DNA of 64,000 nt from Acidobacteriaceae bacterium (lineage in GTDB: Bacteria > Acidobacteriota > Terriglobia > Terriglobales > Acidobacteriaceae): positions 37,191-101,190 of the forward strand of contig JAJPKO010000041.1 in the NCBI GenBank assembly GCA_021323655.1. The letters run 5' to 3'. The notes beneath the pieces are model-generated. The model did not search any database. It saw only the letters and a program-made list of their open reading frames with translations, and was not told the origin of the DNA. Positions 1 through 9,536 of this stretch are shown piece after piece. Position numbers and translations under genes: made by a program. Positions within the stretch are counted from its first letter, which is position 1. The number at the start of each line of letters is the position of its first letter.

Positions 1-1
1 G

Positions 2-2626
2 GGTGAGGGGCGTGTTTTTGCCAACATTGAAGAAGTGCTGATGGCGCTGAATGCGAAGGAGGTCGAGACACTGACTCCGATTCGCCTGCGTTACAGTGGC
101 TTAGTGCTGGACATGACCACGGCCTATGATGACCAGGACCTGCTGCATACCGAGCCAGTCGAGTACGACAAGCAGTACATTTCGACCACGGTAGGACGCG
201 CCATTCTGAATGACGCTCTGCCGGAGGGCATGCCGTATGTCAATGGCCTGCTCAAGAAGAAGGGCATTGGCCAGCTGGTCAACTACTGCTATCTGAATCT
301 CGGCCTTGAGACGACGGTGCAGATGCTGGACCGCATCAAGGAACTGGGCTTCCAGTATGCGACGCGTTCGGGTCTGTCAGTGGGTCTGGATGACATGGTC
401 ATTCCGGAGACCAAGTACTCGCTTGTGCGGGATGCAGAAAAGCAGCGTTTTGCTGTGCAGCAGCAGTATCTGGATGGCGCGATCACAAACGGCGAGCGCA
501 ACAACAAGGTGATTCAGCTGTGGTCGGCGGTGACGGAAAAGGTCGCCGATGAGATGTTCGACAACATGAAGAACGCGGACAAGGAAGGGGCCATGAACCC
601 GATTTACATCATGGCTGATTCCGGCGCCCGTGGTTCGAAGCAGCAGATTCGCCAGCTCTCAGGCATGCGCGGACTGATGGCCAAGCCGTCGGGCGAATTT
701 ATCGAAACACCGATCACGGCGAACTTCCGTGAAGGGCTGACGGTGCTCGAATACTTCATCTCGACGCACGGAGCCCGCAAGGGTCTGGCTGACACCGCGC
801 TGAAGACCGCTGACTCGGGCTACCTGACCCGCCGTCTGGTGGACGTGGCGCAGGATGTCATTGTCAGCGAGCGTGATTGCGGCACGGTCGAAGGCATTTA
901 CGTCACGCCGATTGTCGAGTCTGGTGAAATTATCGAGCCGCTGCGCGACCGTATTATTGGCCGCGTATCGCTTGAGAAGATCAAGGATTACGAAGGCAAC
1001 GTCATTGTTGATGTGAACCAGGAGATCAACGAAGACCTTGCTTCGCAGATTCAGGCAGCGGGTATTGAGCGCGTGAAGATCCGCTCGGTGCTTACCTGCG
1101 AATCGCGCCGCGGCGTCTGCGTGCTCTGCTATGGACGCAACCTTGGCTCGGGCCGCCTGGTTGAGCTGGGTGAGGCTGTAGGCGTTATCGCGGCACAGTC
1201 TATCGGTGAACCGGGAACGCAGCTTACGATGCGTACCTTTCACATCGGTGGAACAGCGTCGCGTGTCTCTGAGCAGTCGCGTCTGGATGCGAAGAATGCG
1301 GGCACGGTGCGCTTCATCAACATGGTTACGGTGCGCTCAAAACAGGGTGATCTGGTGGCCATGAACCGCTCCGGCTCTATTGCGGTGATTGACGAGCGCG
1401 GACGTGAAAAAGAGCGTTACCAGGTGGTCTACGGCGCAAAGCTGAAGGTGGAAGACGGACAGAAGGTTGAGCTGGGCCAGGCCATGGTCGAGTGGGACCC
1501 GTATACGTTCGCCATCCTGACCGAGATTGGCGGCACTGTCCAGTTCAAGGACCTACAGGAAGGCATCACCCTGCACGAAGAAGTGGACGAGGTCACTGGC
1601 CTGTCACGTCTGGTGGTTGGCGATTCACCGGACGAGAAGCGCCAGCCTGCGATCGTGATCAAGGGAGCGAAGGGCAACAAGCGGTATCTGATGCCTTCAC
1701 GCGCCCATCTCATGATCCAGGACGGGGACGAGGTTTTCCCGGGCGATGTACTTGCGAAGATTCCGCGCGAAACCACGCGCACCAAGGACATCACGGGCGG
1801 TCTGCCCCGCGTTGTGGAACTCTTCGAGGCACGCAAGCCGCGCGAAACCGCGATCATCTCTGAGATTGATGGCGTGGTCAAGTTCGGCGAAGTCACGAAG
1901 GGCCAGCGTAAGATCTACGTCACCGCGGACAACGGCGAGGAGAAGGAATACTCTGTGCCTCGCGGTGTGCACGTCAACGTGCAGGAGGGTGAACGCCTGC
2001 GCGCTGGTGAGCCGCTGATGGATGGTCCTCTGAACCCGCACGACATTCTTGCCGTGCTGGGCGAGAAGGAGCTCCAAGCTTATCTGGTGAACGAAATCCA
2101 GGAAGTCTACCGTCTGCAGGGCGTGGCCATCTCCGACAAACACATTGAAGTGATTGTTCGCCAGATGTTGCGCTGGGTGAAGATCGAGGAAGTGGGTGAT
2201 ACGAACTTCCTGCTTGAACAGCAGGTGGACAAGTTCCGCTTCCGCCAGGAGAACGAGCGCGCCATCGCCAATGGCGGGCGTCCGGCGACTGGCCGTCCGT
2301 TGCTGTTGGGCATTACCAAGGCGTCGCTGTCTACGGAGAGCTTCATCTCGGCAGCCAGCTTCCAGGAGACCACGCGTGTTCTCACTGAAGCCTCCATCAA
2401 CGGAGCGGTGGACAACCTGCGCGGACTCAAGGAGAACGTCATTGTGGGCCGCCTGATTCCGGCAGGAACGGGCATGGAGTATTACCGCAACGTCCAGCTC
2501 TCACCGGAGCTTGAGGAAGCGGCAGCCCGCGTCCAGCAGGAAGTCCACGAAGCCTACGAAGCCGCCGAGCGCGAACTTGAAATGATGCGCCAGGAAGGCG
2601 AAGCAGAAGAGATGGCCGCCGAGTAA
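2..2626 (+). CDS. rpoC: DNA-directed RNA polymerase beta' subunit, C-terminal part (5' end outside window)
   Basis: Catalytic subunit of RNA polymerase. The frame is open from base 2, so the start lies upstream and about 875 residues of the C-terminal part are here. Seen: the bridge-helix region beginning [18 protein letters not shown] (from about base 619), the second zinc site (DCG near base 875, then [11 protein letters not shown] near 1097-1125), and the trigger-loop start [18 protein letters not shown] (about 1180-1240). After the trigger loop comes a long insertion (roughly bases 1260-1740) aligning by eye with the SI3 insertion of the Escherichia coli subunit, followed by the conserved [13 protein letters not shown] and [13 protein letters not shown] blocks. 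The C-terminus ends in an acidic tail. Family length and motif order are intact. A rho-independent terminator follows within 45 bases, so this is the last gene of its operon. Confidence 0.98.
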   Translation, partial: GEGRVFANIEEVLMALNAKEVETLTPIRLRYSGLVLDMTTAYDDQDLLHTEPVEYDKQYISTTVGRAILNDALPEGMPYVNGLLKKKGIGQLVNYCYLNLGLETTVQMLDRIKELGFQYATRSGLSVGLDDMVIPETKYSLVRDAEKQRFAVQQQYLDGAITNGERNNKVIQLWSAVTEKVADEMFDNMKNADKEGAMNPIYIMADSGARGSKQQIRQLSGMRGLMAKPSGEFIETPITANFREGLTVLEYFISTHGARKGLADTALKTADSGYLTRRLVDVAQDVIVSERDCGTVEGIYVTPIVESGEIIEPLRDRIIGRVSLEKIKDYEGNVIVDVNQEINEDLASQIQAAGIERVKIRSVLTCESRRGVCVLCYGRNLGSGRLVELGEAVGVIAAQSIGEPGTQLTMRTFHIGGTASRVSEQSRLDAKNAGTVRFINMVTVRSKQGDLVAMNRSGSIAVIDERGREKERYQVVYGAKLKVEDGQKVELGQAMVEWDPYTFAILTEIGGTVQFKDLQEGITLHEEVDEVTGLSRLVVGDSPDEKRQPAIVIKGAKGNKRYLMPSRAHLMIQDGDEVFPGDVLAKIPRETTRTKDITGGLPRVVELFEARKPRETAIISEIDGVVKFGEVTKGQRKIYVTADNGEEKEYSVPRGVHVNVQEGERLRAGEPLMDGPLNPHDILAVLGEKELQAYLVNEIQEVYRLQGVAISDKHIEVIVRQMLRWVKIEEVGDTNFLLEQQVDKFRFRQENERAIANGGRPATGRPLLLGITKASLSTESFISAASFQETTRVLTEASINGAVDNLRGLKENVIVGRLIPAGTGMEYYRNVQLSPELEEAAARVQQEVHEAYEAAERELEMMRQEGEAEEMAAE

Positions 2627-2670
2627 GGGCTGGCCTTCCAGACAAACGCGCCTTTGGCGCAAAACCTGAA

Positions 2671-2700
2671 GCCCCGGTTTTTGGCCGGGGCTTTTTGTTT
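2671..2700 (+). terminator. Rho-independent terminator of the rpoC operon
   Basis: A 7-base-pair GC stem (GCCCCGG at 2671-2677 with CCGGGGC at 2685-2691), a 7-base loop, and then CTTTTTGTTT. It lies 45 bases after the rpoC stop codon and is oriented for plus-strand transcripts. Confidence 0.9.
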
Positions 2701-2731
2701 CTGCTTTGATTTATGCTGCTTTGGCTTCCAT

Positions 2732-2755
2732 TGTTCACGGATCTGTTCACGGATC
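2732..2755. repeat. 12-base perfect tandem duplication
   Basis: TGTTCACGGATC occurs twice back to back, at 2732-2743 and 2744-2755, in the non-coding gap after rpoC. It is too short to assign a role and may be simple slippage. Confidence 0.7.
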
Positions 2756-3049
2756 GATTTCGCCGCTTTCGATCCGTTCCAGCAGCGGTTGCATATAGCG
2801 CATCATGTGCAAGCCTGCTCCGGAGCACAGTTGACTGCGAAAGTGGCGTGCGCCGTGTACTCTTTCGTCTGGCTGGTGGACATCATGTGGGTCGCCGCGA
2901 GGCGAAGGCAGCGGCTTGAAGGGGCGGGTTCTTTTTCATGCGTGAAAGGCCATACAGACTGATCAGACCACTGTTGAAGAGGAAGGGCAGAGTTTTCCGG
3001 GATGGATTCATCGCTTTTTCTCGAATGGAACAAGCTGGCGTGCTGTTCT

Positions 3050-4105
3050 CTAGTGGAACTGGTTGTATTTGCGTGCTGCCGCGGATGCAAGCACGAGCGC
3101 TGGTCTGATTTCCTTGCCGCGTGCATCCGCTCCTCGGCGTGAGGAGGATTGTCCTGCGACTGGTTTGGGGAGCATCGAATTCACGGCGCTCATGGCCTGT
3201 ATGGTCGCTTCCGGGCAGAGGTGAGCAAGCCGCGCGGCCAGAATAGCCTGTGGGGTGATGGCAATCTCGGTTTTGCCTGTGATGATGGCCCGCACAATTT
3301 TTCTTGCCGCGCTGGCGGCGGAGGTAGACACCCCGGGCAGGCCAGCAGAGAGGCTGAACCAGCGGTATTCCCGCTCAGCGTCACCGGTAAAGAGCGCGTT
3401 CAGGTGAGACCCGGTGCGCATCAGGCCGGGACAGACGGTGGTTACACGGATTCCCTTTGAGCGCAGCTCCGCGCAGAGTCCTTCAGAAAATCCGACAGCA
3501 GCAAACTTGCTCGCCGTATATGGCAAGAGATGGGGAACAGCGATTTTTCCGCCGATGGAGGTGATGTTTACGATGGCGCCGCTTTGTCGTTTCAGCATCT
3601 GCGGCAGAACGGCAAGGGTGCAGTGCAGGCCGCTGAAAAAGTTCGTATCCATTTCATTGTGAAAGCCGTGCACGGTCTGGTTTTCTATGGGGCCAGGCGT
3701 AATGATGCCTGCATTGTTGACCAGAATGTCTATGCGGCCGAACTTCTCTGTGGCTTGTTGTATGAAGGATTCGGCTTGCTCAGGTTTTCGCAGATCGCTG
3801 GCGGTAACCAGGATGTCTTCGGAATGAATGTTTTTGTGCCGCTTGAGGATCAGCTTTCGGGCGTCTTCGAGCTCTTCGACATTTCTGGCGGTCAAGGCCA
3901 ACTGGGTTCCATGGCGCGCAAGCTCCTCGGCGATTGCCAGCCCCAGGCCGCGCGATCCTCCGGTCACGACGGCGACCTTGCCCATCAGCCGCTTCTGTTT
4001 CCGCTTTCTGAGATGGTCTGCGGCAAAGTAGACTCCAGCGCCCGTAAGGCTGGCGCCAGCCACTGCCAAAGTGGCAGCGGTGGTCTTCAGGGATTTGGGG
4101 AACAT
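3050..4105 (-). CDS. Membrane-anchored short-chain dehydrogenase/reductase (SDR)
   Basis: NAD(P)-dependent oxidoreductase of the classical SDR family, 351 residues. Seen: nucleotide motif TGGSRGLG at residues 48-55, NNAG at 130-133, catalytic Ser183, and the YTASK motif giving Tyr196 and Lys200. Ahead of the Rossmann fold is a hydrophobic stretch (about residues 8-29) followed by a basic run (HLRKRKQKR), which suggests an N-terminal membrane anchor with the catalytic domain on the cytoplasmic side. The start at 4105 was chosen because GGAGG lies 7 bases upstream; a longer frame to 4183 has no homology-like sequence. Substrate cannot be told from sequence. The gene stands alone, convergent with rpoC and divergent from the receptor gene. 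Confidence 0.88.
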   Translation of the reverse strand: MFPKSLKTTAATLAVAGASLTGAGVYFAADHLRKRKQKRLMGKVAVVTGGSRGLGLAIAEELARHGTQLALTARNVEELEDARKLILKRHKNIHSEDILVTASDLRKPEQAESFIQQATEKFGRIDILVNNAGIITPGPIENQTVHGFHNEMDTNFFSGLHCTLAVLPQMLKRQSGAIVNITSIGGKIAVPHLLPYTASKFAAVGFSEGLCAELRSKGIRVTTVCPGLMRTGSHLNALFTGDAEREYRWFSLSAGLPGVSTSAASAARKIVRAIITGKTEIAITPQAILAARLAHLCPEATIQAMSAVNSMLPKPVAGQSSSRRGADARGKEIRPALVLASAAARKYNQFH

Positions 4106-4378
4106 AGACCCTCCAACAGGATGAGATGCTCCCCTGGATCCCACTGAGTCAACTGTTGTCTGCTTCCGATGCGGTATTTCCATTTTTGGAAGGTTTTATC
4201 GAGAAATACATACTTCCGTAAGCCGATTGGCCTTTAAACAATAGCACTTAAGGAAATTTGGTAATGGTAGTTGAATTGCTAGGCAAATTATTCAGACCCC
4301 TTGCAGCCCCCCCATCTGCTTTTTTCCCGGAGATCCTCAGTTCCCCGGTATTTGTTTTGTGTCCATCGGAGGTAAAAA

Positions 4379-7300
4379 ATGCGCCGTTTCTCTGCGGTAA
4401 GCTTGTTCCTGGGTTTGTTTTTCTTCGCCGCCACGATATACGCACAAACGACTGCAACCATCACAGGAGTTGTGACTGACCCGACGGGTGCGGTCATTCC
4501 CAATGTCACGGTTGTTCTTTTGAATCCGTCCACTGGAGTCAGCTTCAAGGCGGTGACGAATTCTGCCGGTTCCTATCGTATTGCCAATATTCCTCCGGGA
4601 CCGGGTTACCAGTTGGTTTTCACGCAGCAGGGTTTTTCTCCCTACCACGTTGACAATGTGTACGTGAACGTGGCGAATACCGACACGGAGAATGCGCAAC
4701 TGGCCCCCGGGCAGCAGGTTGAGATTACGGTAAATGCCGGAGAGCAAAGCGCAACCCTCAATACAGAGGACGCTTCGATCGGCAATAACGTTCAGGTTTC
4801 CAAGCTGAATGAACTGCCGGTACAGAATCGCCTGTCGCCGACTGCACTGCTGACGCTGGAGCCGGGCATTACTTTGAGCGGTGCAACGACCGGCGCGCGT
4901 GTGGACCAGAACAACATTACGGTAGACGGCCTGGATGTGAATGATTTCGGGACAGGGAACTTTGGCTCGATTACTGCGAATGCGCCGGTGGACTCCGTGC
5001 AGGAGTTCCGCGGAACAGTGGGTGGCTACACTGCCAGCAGCGGGCAAGGCGGTGGCGGCCAGTTCCAGATGGTGACCAAGAGCGGCAGCAATCAGTGGCA
5101 TGGTCAGGCGAACCTGTATCACCGCGATAATTCTACAACGGCCAATGACTGGTTTAATGATCTTGCCGGTCTGCGTGCGCCGAAGTTGGTACAGAACCAG
5201 TTCGGTGGGTCGCTGGGTGGTCCTATCAAGCATGACAAGGCGTTCTTTTTCTTCGACTACTACAATTCGCGCATTGCTCGCTCGGCGGCCGCACTGCGAA
5301 CGGTTCCACTGGCCTCATACACTTCCGGGAATGTGTCCTATATCAACAACAATCCGGGGTGCACCTTCCGTAGCCGTCAAAACACGACGCCCAACTGCAT
5401 CAGCTCACTGACTTCGGCGCAGGTGCAGGCCATGGATCCAGCTGGTAAAGGAGAAAGCCCTGCTTTCTATAGTCTGCTGAAGCTGTATCCGGCTGCCAAT
5501 GATGTAACGGCAGGCGATGGAATCAATACTGGTGGATTTCGCTTTAACGCTCCGCAACCGCAGTACATTACCACGTATGTAGGAAAGATCAACTACAACC
5601 TGACAGAGAAGATTAGTCTCTGGGGCCGTGGCACGTTCTCAAGAGAGAACCAGGTAAACTCAGTTGCACAATTCCCAGGTCTTCCATCAGCTACGCAGTT
5701 TGTAGATCGCAGCTATGCCTATGTAGGAGGAATGGACTGGCAGATCAGCACGAACAAGATCAACCAGTTTACCTATGGAACGACGGTGCAGGACTGGAGT
5801 TTCCCGCGCCCGCAGAATCCTCTCGGGATCAACCAGGTTGGTTTCTCCAGTGGTGTTACGACTCTTCTGGATTCACCCTATTCCAGTCCATCCAACTCAC
5901 AGAGCCGCCGCATTCCGATTCCGCAGATTCAGGACAATTTCAGCTGGAACCTGGGACGCCATTCGCTGTCCATTGGCGGCACTTATAAGTGGATCACAGA
6001 AACCAGCAACACCATTCTGGATTACAACTCCTATACCATTGGTCTTGGCGGTGAGGTGCAGGGCCTGGATGCTTCCTTGCGGCCTGCGAATCTGCTACGC
6101 CCCAGCTCTACAGCGCAGATAACCTATGACAGCGCTTTTACAGCAGCGCTGGGAAGAGTAGGAAATATAGGCACAACAGTCAATTACGATGCTGCGGGCA
6201 ATCCACTGCCGCAAGGGACTGGATCGCGCCAGAACTACAAGTATTACCAGACGCTGGTCTACGCGAGTGACACCTGGAAGGTGACTCCGCACTTTACCTT
6301 CACCTATGGATTGAACTATCAGTACTTCTCCGTTCCTTACGAAACCCACGGCCTTGAGACGGTGCAGACCATGGGTTTCGACAAATATATGGCTGCGCGT
6401 GTGGCACAGAGTGCATCCGGGGTGAGCGGCCCGAACGTGGTTCCCTTCATCACGTATGTGCTGGGAGGCCCCAAAAACCACGGTCCTGCTTTATACAATC
6501 GCGACCCGAAAAACTTTGGTCCTCGTGTTGCGTTTGCGTGGAACCCGAAGTTTGATGAAAAGTCTGTCTTCAGCGGCGGCTTCGGAATTGTCTATGACCG
6601 CACTATCGTCAGCGCGGTCCAGTACCAGCAGACGCAGTACTCTTATCTCTTCCAGCAGGATTTTACACAGAACTATGGAACGGGAACGGACCCTCGAGGT
6701 TCGCTGGCGACAGATCCGCGCTATGATGCTCCTCCAGCCGCTCCGGTTCCGGCCACACCCAAACCACCTTTCGTGCCTTATGTGGATTCGACGGGCACTC
6801 CGTATGGATTGCAGAATGGCAGCGCCTTTAACGAGACGATTGATCCGAACCTGAAGACACCGTACTCGATGACGATCAGCTTTAACTTCCAGCACCAGTT
6901 CCCAGGCTCGACTGTGATGAGGATTGGGTATGCTGGCCGTCTGGGACGTCGTCTGCTGGCGCAGGCCGATGCAAACCAACTGGTGGAATTTCCTGACAAG
7001 GTGTCGGGTCAGCTCATGTCCCAAGCCATGGGAGATGTTACGAAGGAACTGCGCGCCGGGGCTGACCCGACCAACCTGGCAGCTGAACCTTGGTTTGAAA
7101 ATCAATTCGCTCCGGGAATCGGCGTAGCGAATGGCTTTCCGAATAACACATCATTTATTGCAAATGCCTTGCAGTCTTTGATGCTTAAAGGCGACTTTGC
7201 TGATACGATTCAGGCGCTTTCGAGTGGGCTGAATTACAACGTGGGAATGGGAGCGCAGTTCTCTGAGAACACCTTCTACACCAATAAAGGTTTCTCGACC

Positions 7301-8074
7301 TATCACGGACTGCTAGTGAGCGTGCAGAAGAACCTGACACATGGTCTGCAGTTTGACGCGAACTACACCTGGTCGCATTCGATTGATAACGTATCAGTGA
7401 TTGCGAACAGTCCTGCGATCGGCGGCTACGGCTTTATCTGCGATGTGCTGCGGCCGCGGGCGTGCCGTGGGAACTCTGATTTTGATACTACCCATTACCT
7501 GAACAGTGACTTTACTTATGCATTGCCCTTTGGCCGCGGACGCACCTTTGGCGGCAATATTCCATGGGGCCTGAACGACCTGATTGGTGGATGGGATGTA
7601 AGTGGCATTGCTTTCTGGCACAGCGGTACTGCGTATTCGACCGTTTCCAGCGCTTTTGTCGCGGGCTATGCGAACAATGCACCAGCTATCTTTAATGGGG
7701 ATACTGGTGCTTTGAAGCGCGGCATACATAAAACGTCTGGGGGCCAGTTGTTCCTTTTTGCTGATCCTCAGGCCGCGGTGAACGCCTTTCAGGGGCCAAT
7801 CGGGTTCCAGATAGGAAGCCGCAACTCTCTTCGTGGGCCTCAATACTTTGATCTTGATACCGGATTAGCGAAGACGTTTGCTATCTGGCCCGACCGTGGA
7901 TTAGATCTCAAGTTCAGGGCAGATGCATTCAATGTTCTGAACCACCCGAACTTCAGCTCTCCAGGCACCAACACCAGCTATGATGACATTACGCAGGCGA
8001 GCAATTTCGGTCAGTTGACCTCGATGAATGGGTCACCGCGTGTGATGCAATTGTCGGTGCGTCTTGAGTTTTAA
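4379..8074 (+). CDS. Oar-like TonB-dependent outer-membrane receptor
   Basis: Large outer-membrane beta-barrel protein of 1231 residues. Seen: a signal peptide (residues 1-22, ending TIYAQ), a carboxypeptidase-regulatory-like beta-sandwich (about 24-105, with GVVTDPTGAVIPNVTV), a plug-like region (about 110-245, including NNITVDGLDVNDF and a Gly/Gln-rich stretch), then a long barrel with many aromatic-ended strands and a C-terminal phenylalanine (LSVRLEF), typical of outer-membrane assembly signals. GGAGG is placed 6 bases before the ATG. Proteins of this Oar/CarboxypepD_reg type are abundant in Acidobacteriota and are thought to take up oligosaccharides or other large ligands. No neighbouring enzyme gene hints at the ligand, and no classical TonB box was identified. 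Confidence 0.9.
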   Translation: MRRFSAVSLFLGLFFFAATIYAQTTATITGVVTDPTGAVIPNVTVVLLNPSTGVSFKAVTNSAGSYRIANIPPGPGYQLVFTQQGFSPYHVDNVYVNVANTDTENAQLAPGQQVEITVNAGEQSATLNTEDASIGNNVQVSKLNELPVQNRLSPTALLTLEPGITLSGATTGARVDQNNITVDGLDVNDFGTGNFGSITANAPVDSVQEFRGTVGGYTASSGQGGGGQFQMVTKSGSNQWHGQANLYHRDNSTTANDWFNDLAGLRAPKLVQNQFGGSLGGPIKHDKAFFFFDYYNSRIARSAAALRTVPLASYTSGNVSYINNNPGCTFRSRQNTTPNCISSLTSAQVQAMDPAGKGESPAFYSLLKLYPAANDVTAGDGINTGGFRFNAPQPQYITTYVGKINYNLTEKISLWGRGTFSRENQVNSVAQFPGLPSATQFVDRSYAYVGGMDWQISTNKINQFTYGTTVQDWSFPRPQNPLGINQVGFSSGVTTLLDSPYSSPSNSQSRRIPIPQIQDNFSWNLGRHSLSIGGTYKWITETSNTILDYNSYTIGLGGEVQGLDASLRPANLLRPSSTAQITYDSAFTAALGRVGNIGTTVNYDAAGNPLPQGTGSRQNYKYYQTLVYASDTWKVTPHFTFTYGLNYQYFSVPYETHGLETVQTMGFDKYMAARVAQSASGVSGPNVVPFITYVLGGPKNHGPALYNRDPKNFGPRVAFAWNPKFDEKSVFSGGFGIVYDRTIVSAVQYQQTQYSYLFQQDFTQNYGTGTDPRGSLATDPRYDAPPAAPVPATPKPPFVPYVDSTGTPYGLQNGSAFNETIDPNLKTPYSMTISFNFQHQFPGSTVMRIGYAGRLGRRLLAQADANQLVEFPDKVSGQLMSQAMGDVTKELRAGADPTNLAAEPWFENQFAPGIGVANGFPNNTSFIANALQSLMLKGDFADTIQALSSGLNYNVGMGAQFSENTFYTNKGFSTYHGLLVSVQKNLTHGLQFDANYTWSHSIDNVSVIANSPAIGGYGFICDVLRPRACRGNSDFDTTHYLNSDFTYALPFGRGRTFGGNIPWGLNDLIGGWDVSGIAFWHSGTAYSTVSSAFVAGYANNAPAIFNGDTGALKRGIHKTSGGQLFLFADPQAAVNAFQGPIGFQIGSRNSLRGPQYFDLDTGLAKTFAIWPDRGLDLKFRADAFNVLNHPNFSSPGTNTSYDDITQASNFGQLTSMNGSPRVMQLSVRLEF

Positions 8075-8092
8075 TTGAAGTACTTGCAGATG

Positions 8093-8127
8093 AGCGCAGT
8101 CGTGAAATCGCGGCTGCGCTTTTTATT
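8093..8127 (+). terminator. Probable rho-independent terminator after the receptor gene
   Basis: Stem AGCGCAG (8093-8099) with CTGCGCT (8114-8120), followed by TTTTATT. It lies 18 bases after the receptor stop codon, between two convergent genes. Confidence 0.8.
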
Positions 8128-8770
8128 GGCCGGTATGTGCATGGGCGGGAATGATGGACGATAGTCCTGCCGCTTCTGCTGTGGCTTTCACCATGGCATC
8201 AAAGCCCATGCAGGAATTCAGCATGAGGTGATACATGCGGTAGTCGTTCCATTCACGGTTGTAAAACCGCCGGACATAGGCGGCGCGGCGCTTGTCGGTG
8301 GCGGTGATTTCTTCTTCTGCTTCATTAGCGTGGTCAGGGAAATTCTCCTGAAACCAGGCAATCTTGCGCTTCATGGAGGCGTGCACGAAGACATGAAAGA
8401 CGCCGGGAACGGTCAGAAGGGCGGCTGTAGCGCCGCGTCCTACGATGACGACGCTGCCGGTCTGCACCTGTTCCTGAAAGTATTCGCGCACGAACCTGAC
8501 CATGCGTTCGGCATCGAAGACGTCGCTTGAATCGAGCGCAGGCAGGCGTTCTATGGAGCCATACCAGAAGGCCTTGCCAACGCGGTAGTACCAGGGATCC
8601 AGCCGTTCATCGCAGCTTTCGACGAGCTTTTTTGTAATACCGGCCTTGGCAGCGATTTCGTCAATCAGACACTGGTCCACGAGCTTCCAATCGAGATAGC
8701 GTGCCAGATGGTGGGCAAATGCCGCACCCTGGCTACCGTATTCGCGCTCGACGGTAATGACCCGGATCAT
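8123..8770 (-). CDS. Cytidylate kinase-like family protein
   Basis: A 215-residue P-loop kinase-fold protein. The N-terminus MIRVITVEREYGSQGAAFA matches the modified phosphate-binding loop of the cytidylate-kinase-like family (Pfam Cytidylate_kin2), and the centre has VVIVGRGATAALL, followed by a lid-like region rich in Arg/Lys (DKRRAAYVRRFY). It is not the housekeeping cmk, which has a canonical GxxGxGK loop. The physiological substrate of this family is not established. GGAGG precedes the ATG by 8 bases. It is followed 58 bases downstream by the 5' side of no other minus-strand gene; mutS2 lies upstream on the same strand and may share its transcript. Confidence 0.82.
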   Translation of the reverse strand: MIRVITVEREYGSQGAAFAHHLARYLDWKLVDQCLIDEIAAKAGITKKLVESCDERLDPWYYRVGKAFWYGSIERLPALDSSDVFDAERMVRFVREYFQEQVQTGSVVIVGRGATAALLTVPGVFHVFVHASMKRKIAWFQENFPDHANEAEEEITATDKRRAAYVRRFYNREWNDYRMYHLMLNSCMGFDAMVKATAEAAGLSSIIPAHAHTGQ

Positions 8771-8828
8771 GACGCATCCTCCGCGGTGGGTATCGTAGCA
8801 CTGCCAGCGGCGAATGAAAAGGCGGATT

Positions 8829-9527
8829 TTAATCCCGCAACTCTACTACCGTTGCACCTGCGCCGCCTTCGGCCTGTGTGGGCTCGGTGATGAAGGCGAC
8901 GTGCGGATGCCGCTCAAGCATGGAGCGCAGCGCCCGGCGCAGAATACCCATCCCTGTGCCATGTATGATGCGGACGCGCGGTAGTCCGGCGAGATAGGCC
9001 TTGTCCAGGAATTTCTCGACCTCGTCGGTGGCTTCATCCACGGTTTTGCCGATGAGGTTGATCTCCGGACGAAGGTCGCTGGTGGAACCCGAGACGATGA
9101 TTGAGACACCGCGCCGTCGCGCCGCTTCTACAGGATTTGGACGTGCGGGAATGACCTCGGCGATATCGTCACGTGCGATGCGTATTTTCATGGGGCCAAC
9201 AGCGACCTCATAGGTGTTGGCGTCAATTTCGCGCTGGACGACACCCATGCGGCCCAGGGTGCGAAGTTTTACGGTGTCTCCGGCAGCCACATGGCGGACG
9301 AGGTGTGGTTGCGCGTTCTGGTCGCCTTTGTCAGCGCCGGTCTTGTCGGCAATGACGGCGGAATTGAAATTCTCCTGAAATTCGCGGCGGAGGCGGGCAA
9401 TGCGCTGCTCGGCCTGTCTGGAGAGCTTCTGCTGGGTCGCGCGATCATCAATGGCGCGGACGGTTTCACGGGCACGGAACTCGAAGTCTTTGAGCAGGGA
9501 CTGTAGCTTGAGTTCAAGCTCGCGCAC
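8829..9527 (-). CDS. mutS2: MutS2 C-terminal part: coiled coil, KOW-like and Smr nuclease domains (downstream of an in-frame amber codon)
   Basis: This is the remainder of MutS2, in the same frame as the N-terminal part and separated from it only by TAG at 9537-9539. Seen: the end of a charged coiled coil, a basic beta-rich segment (GDTVKLRTLGRMGVV), and a C-terminal Smr domain with INLIGKTVDEA and HGTGMGILR, the usual Smr motif pair. Smr domains are endonucleases and bind branched DNA or collided ribosomes. A GTG at 9527 could restart translation: AAGGAG overlaps the amber codon and lies 12 bases before it. Either the gene is broken or read through, or the protein is made as two chains. 232 residues if restarted. 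Confidence 0.8.
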   Translation of the reverse strand: MRELELKLQSLLKDFEFRARETVRAIDDRATQQKLSRQAEQRIARLRREFQENFNSAVIADKTGADKGDQNAQPHLVRHVAAGDTVKLRTLGRMGVVQREIDANTYEVAVGPMKIRIARDDIAEVIPARPNPVEAARRRGVSIIVSGSTSDLRPEINLIGKTVDEATDEVEKFLDKAYLAGLPRVRIIHGTGMGILRRALRSMLERHPHVAFITEPTQAEGGAGATVVELRD

Positions 9528-9536
9528 TTTGGCTCG

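Larger units (their letters stand above)
2627..3049. other. Gene-free stretch between convergent rpoC and SDR genes
   Basis: About 420 bases between two convergent genes. It holds the rpoC terminator and one perfect 12-base tandem duplication. Short open frames of up to about 107 codons occur on both strands, but they have no ribosome binding site, no recognisable protein features, and overlap each other. I see no RNA gene here. Confidence 0.6.

Noticed and set aside
2654..2962. 102-codon frame after rpoC
   Set aside because: It starts in the terminator and has no protein-like features.
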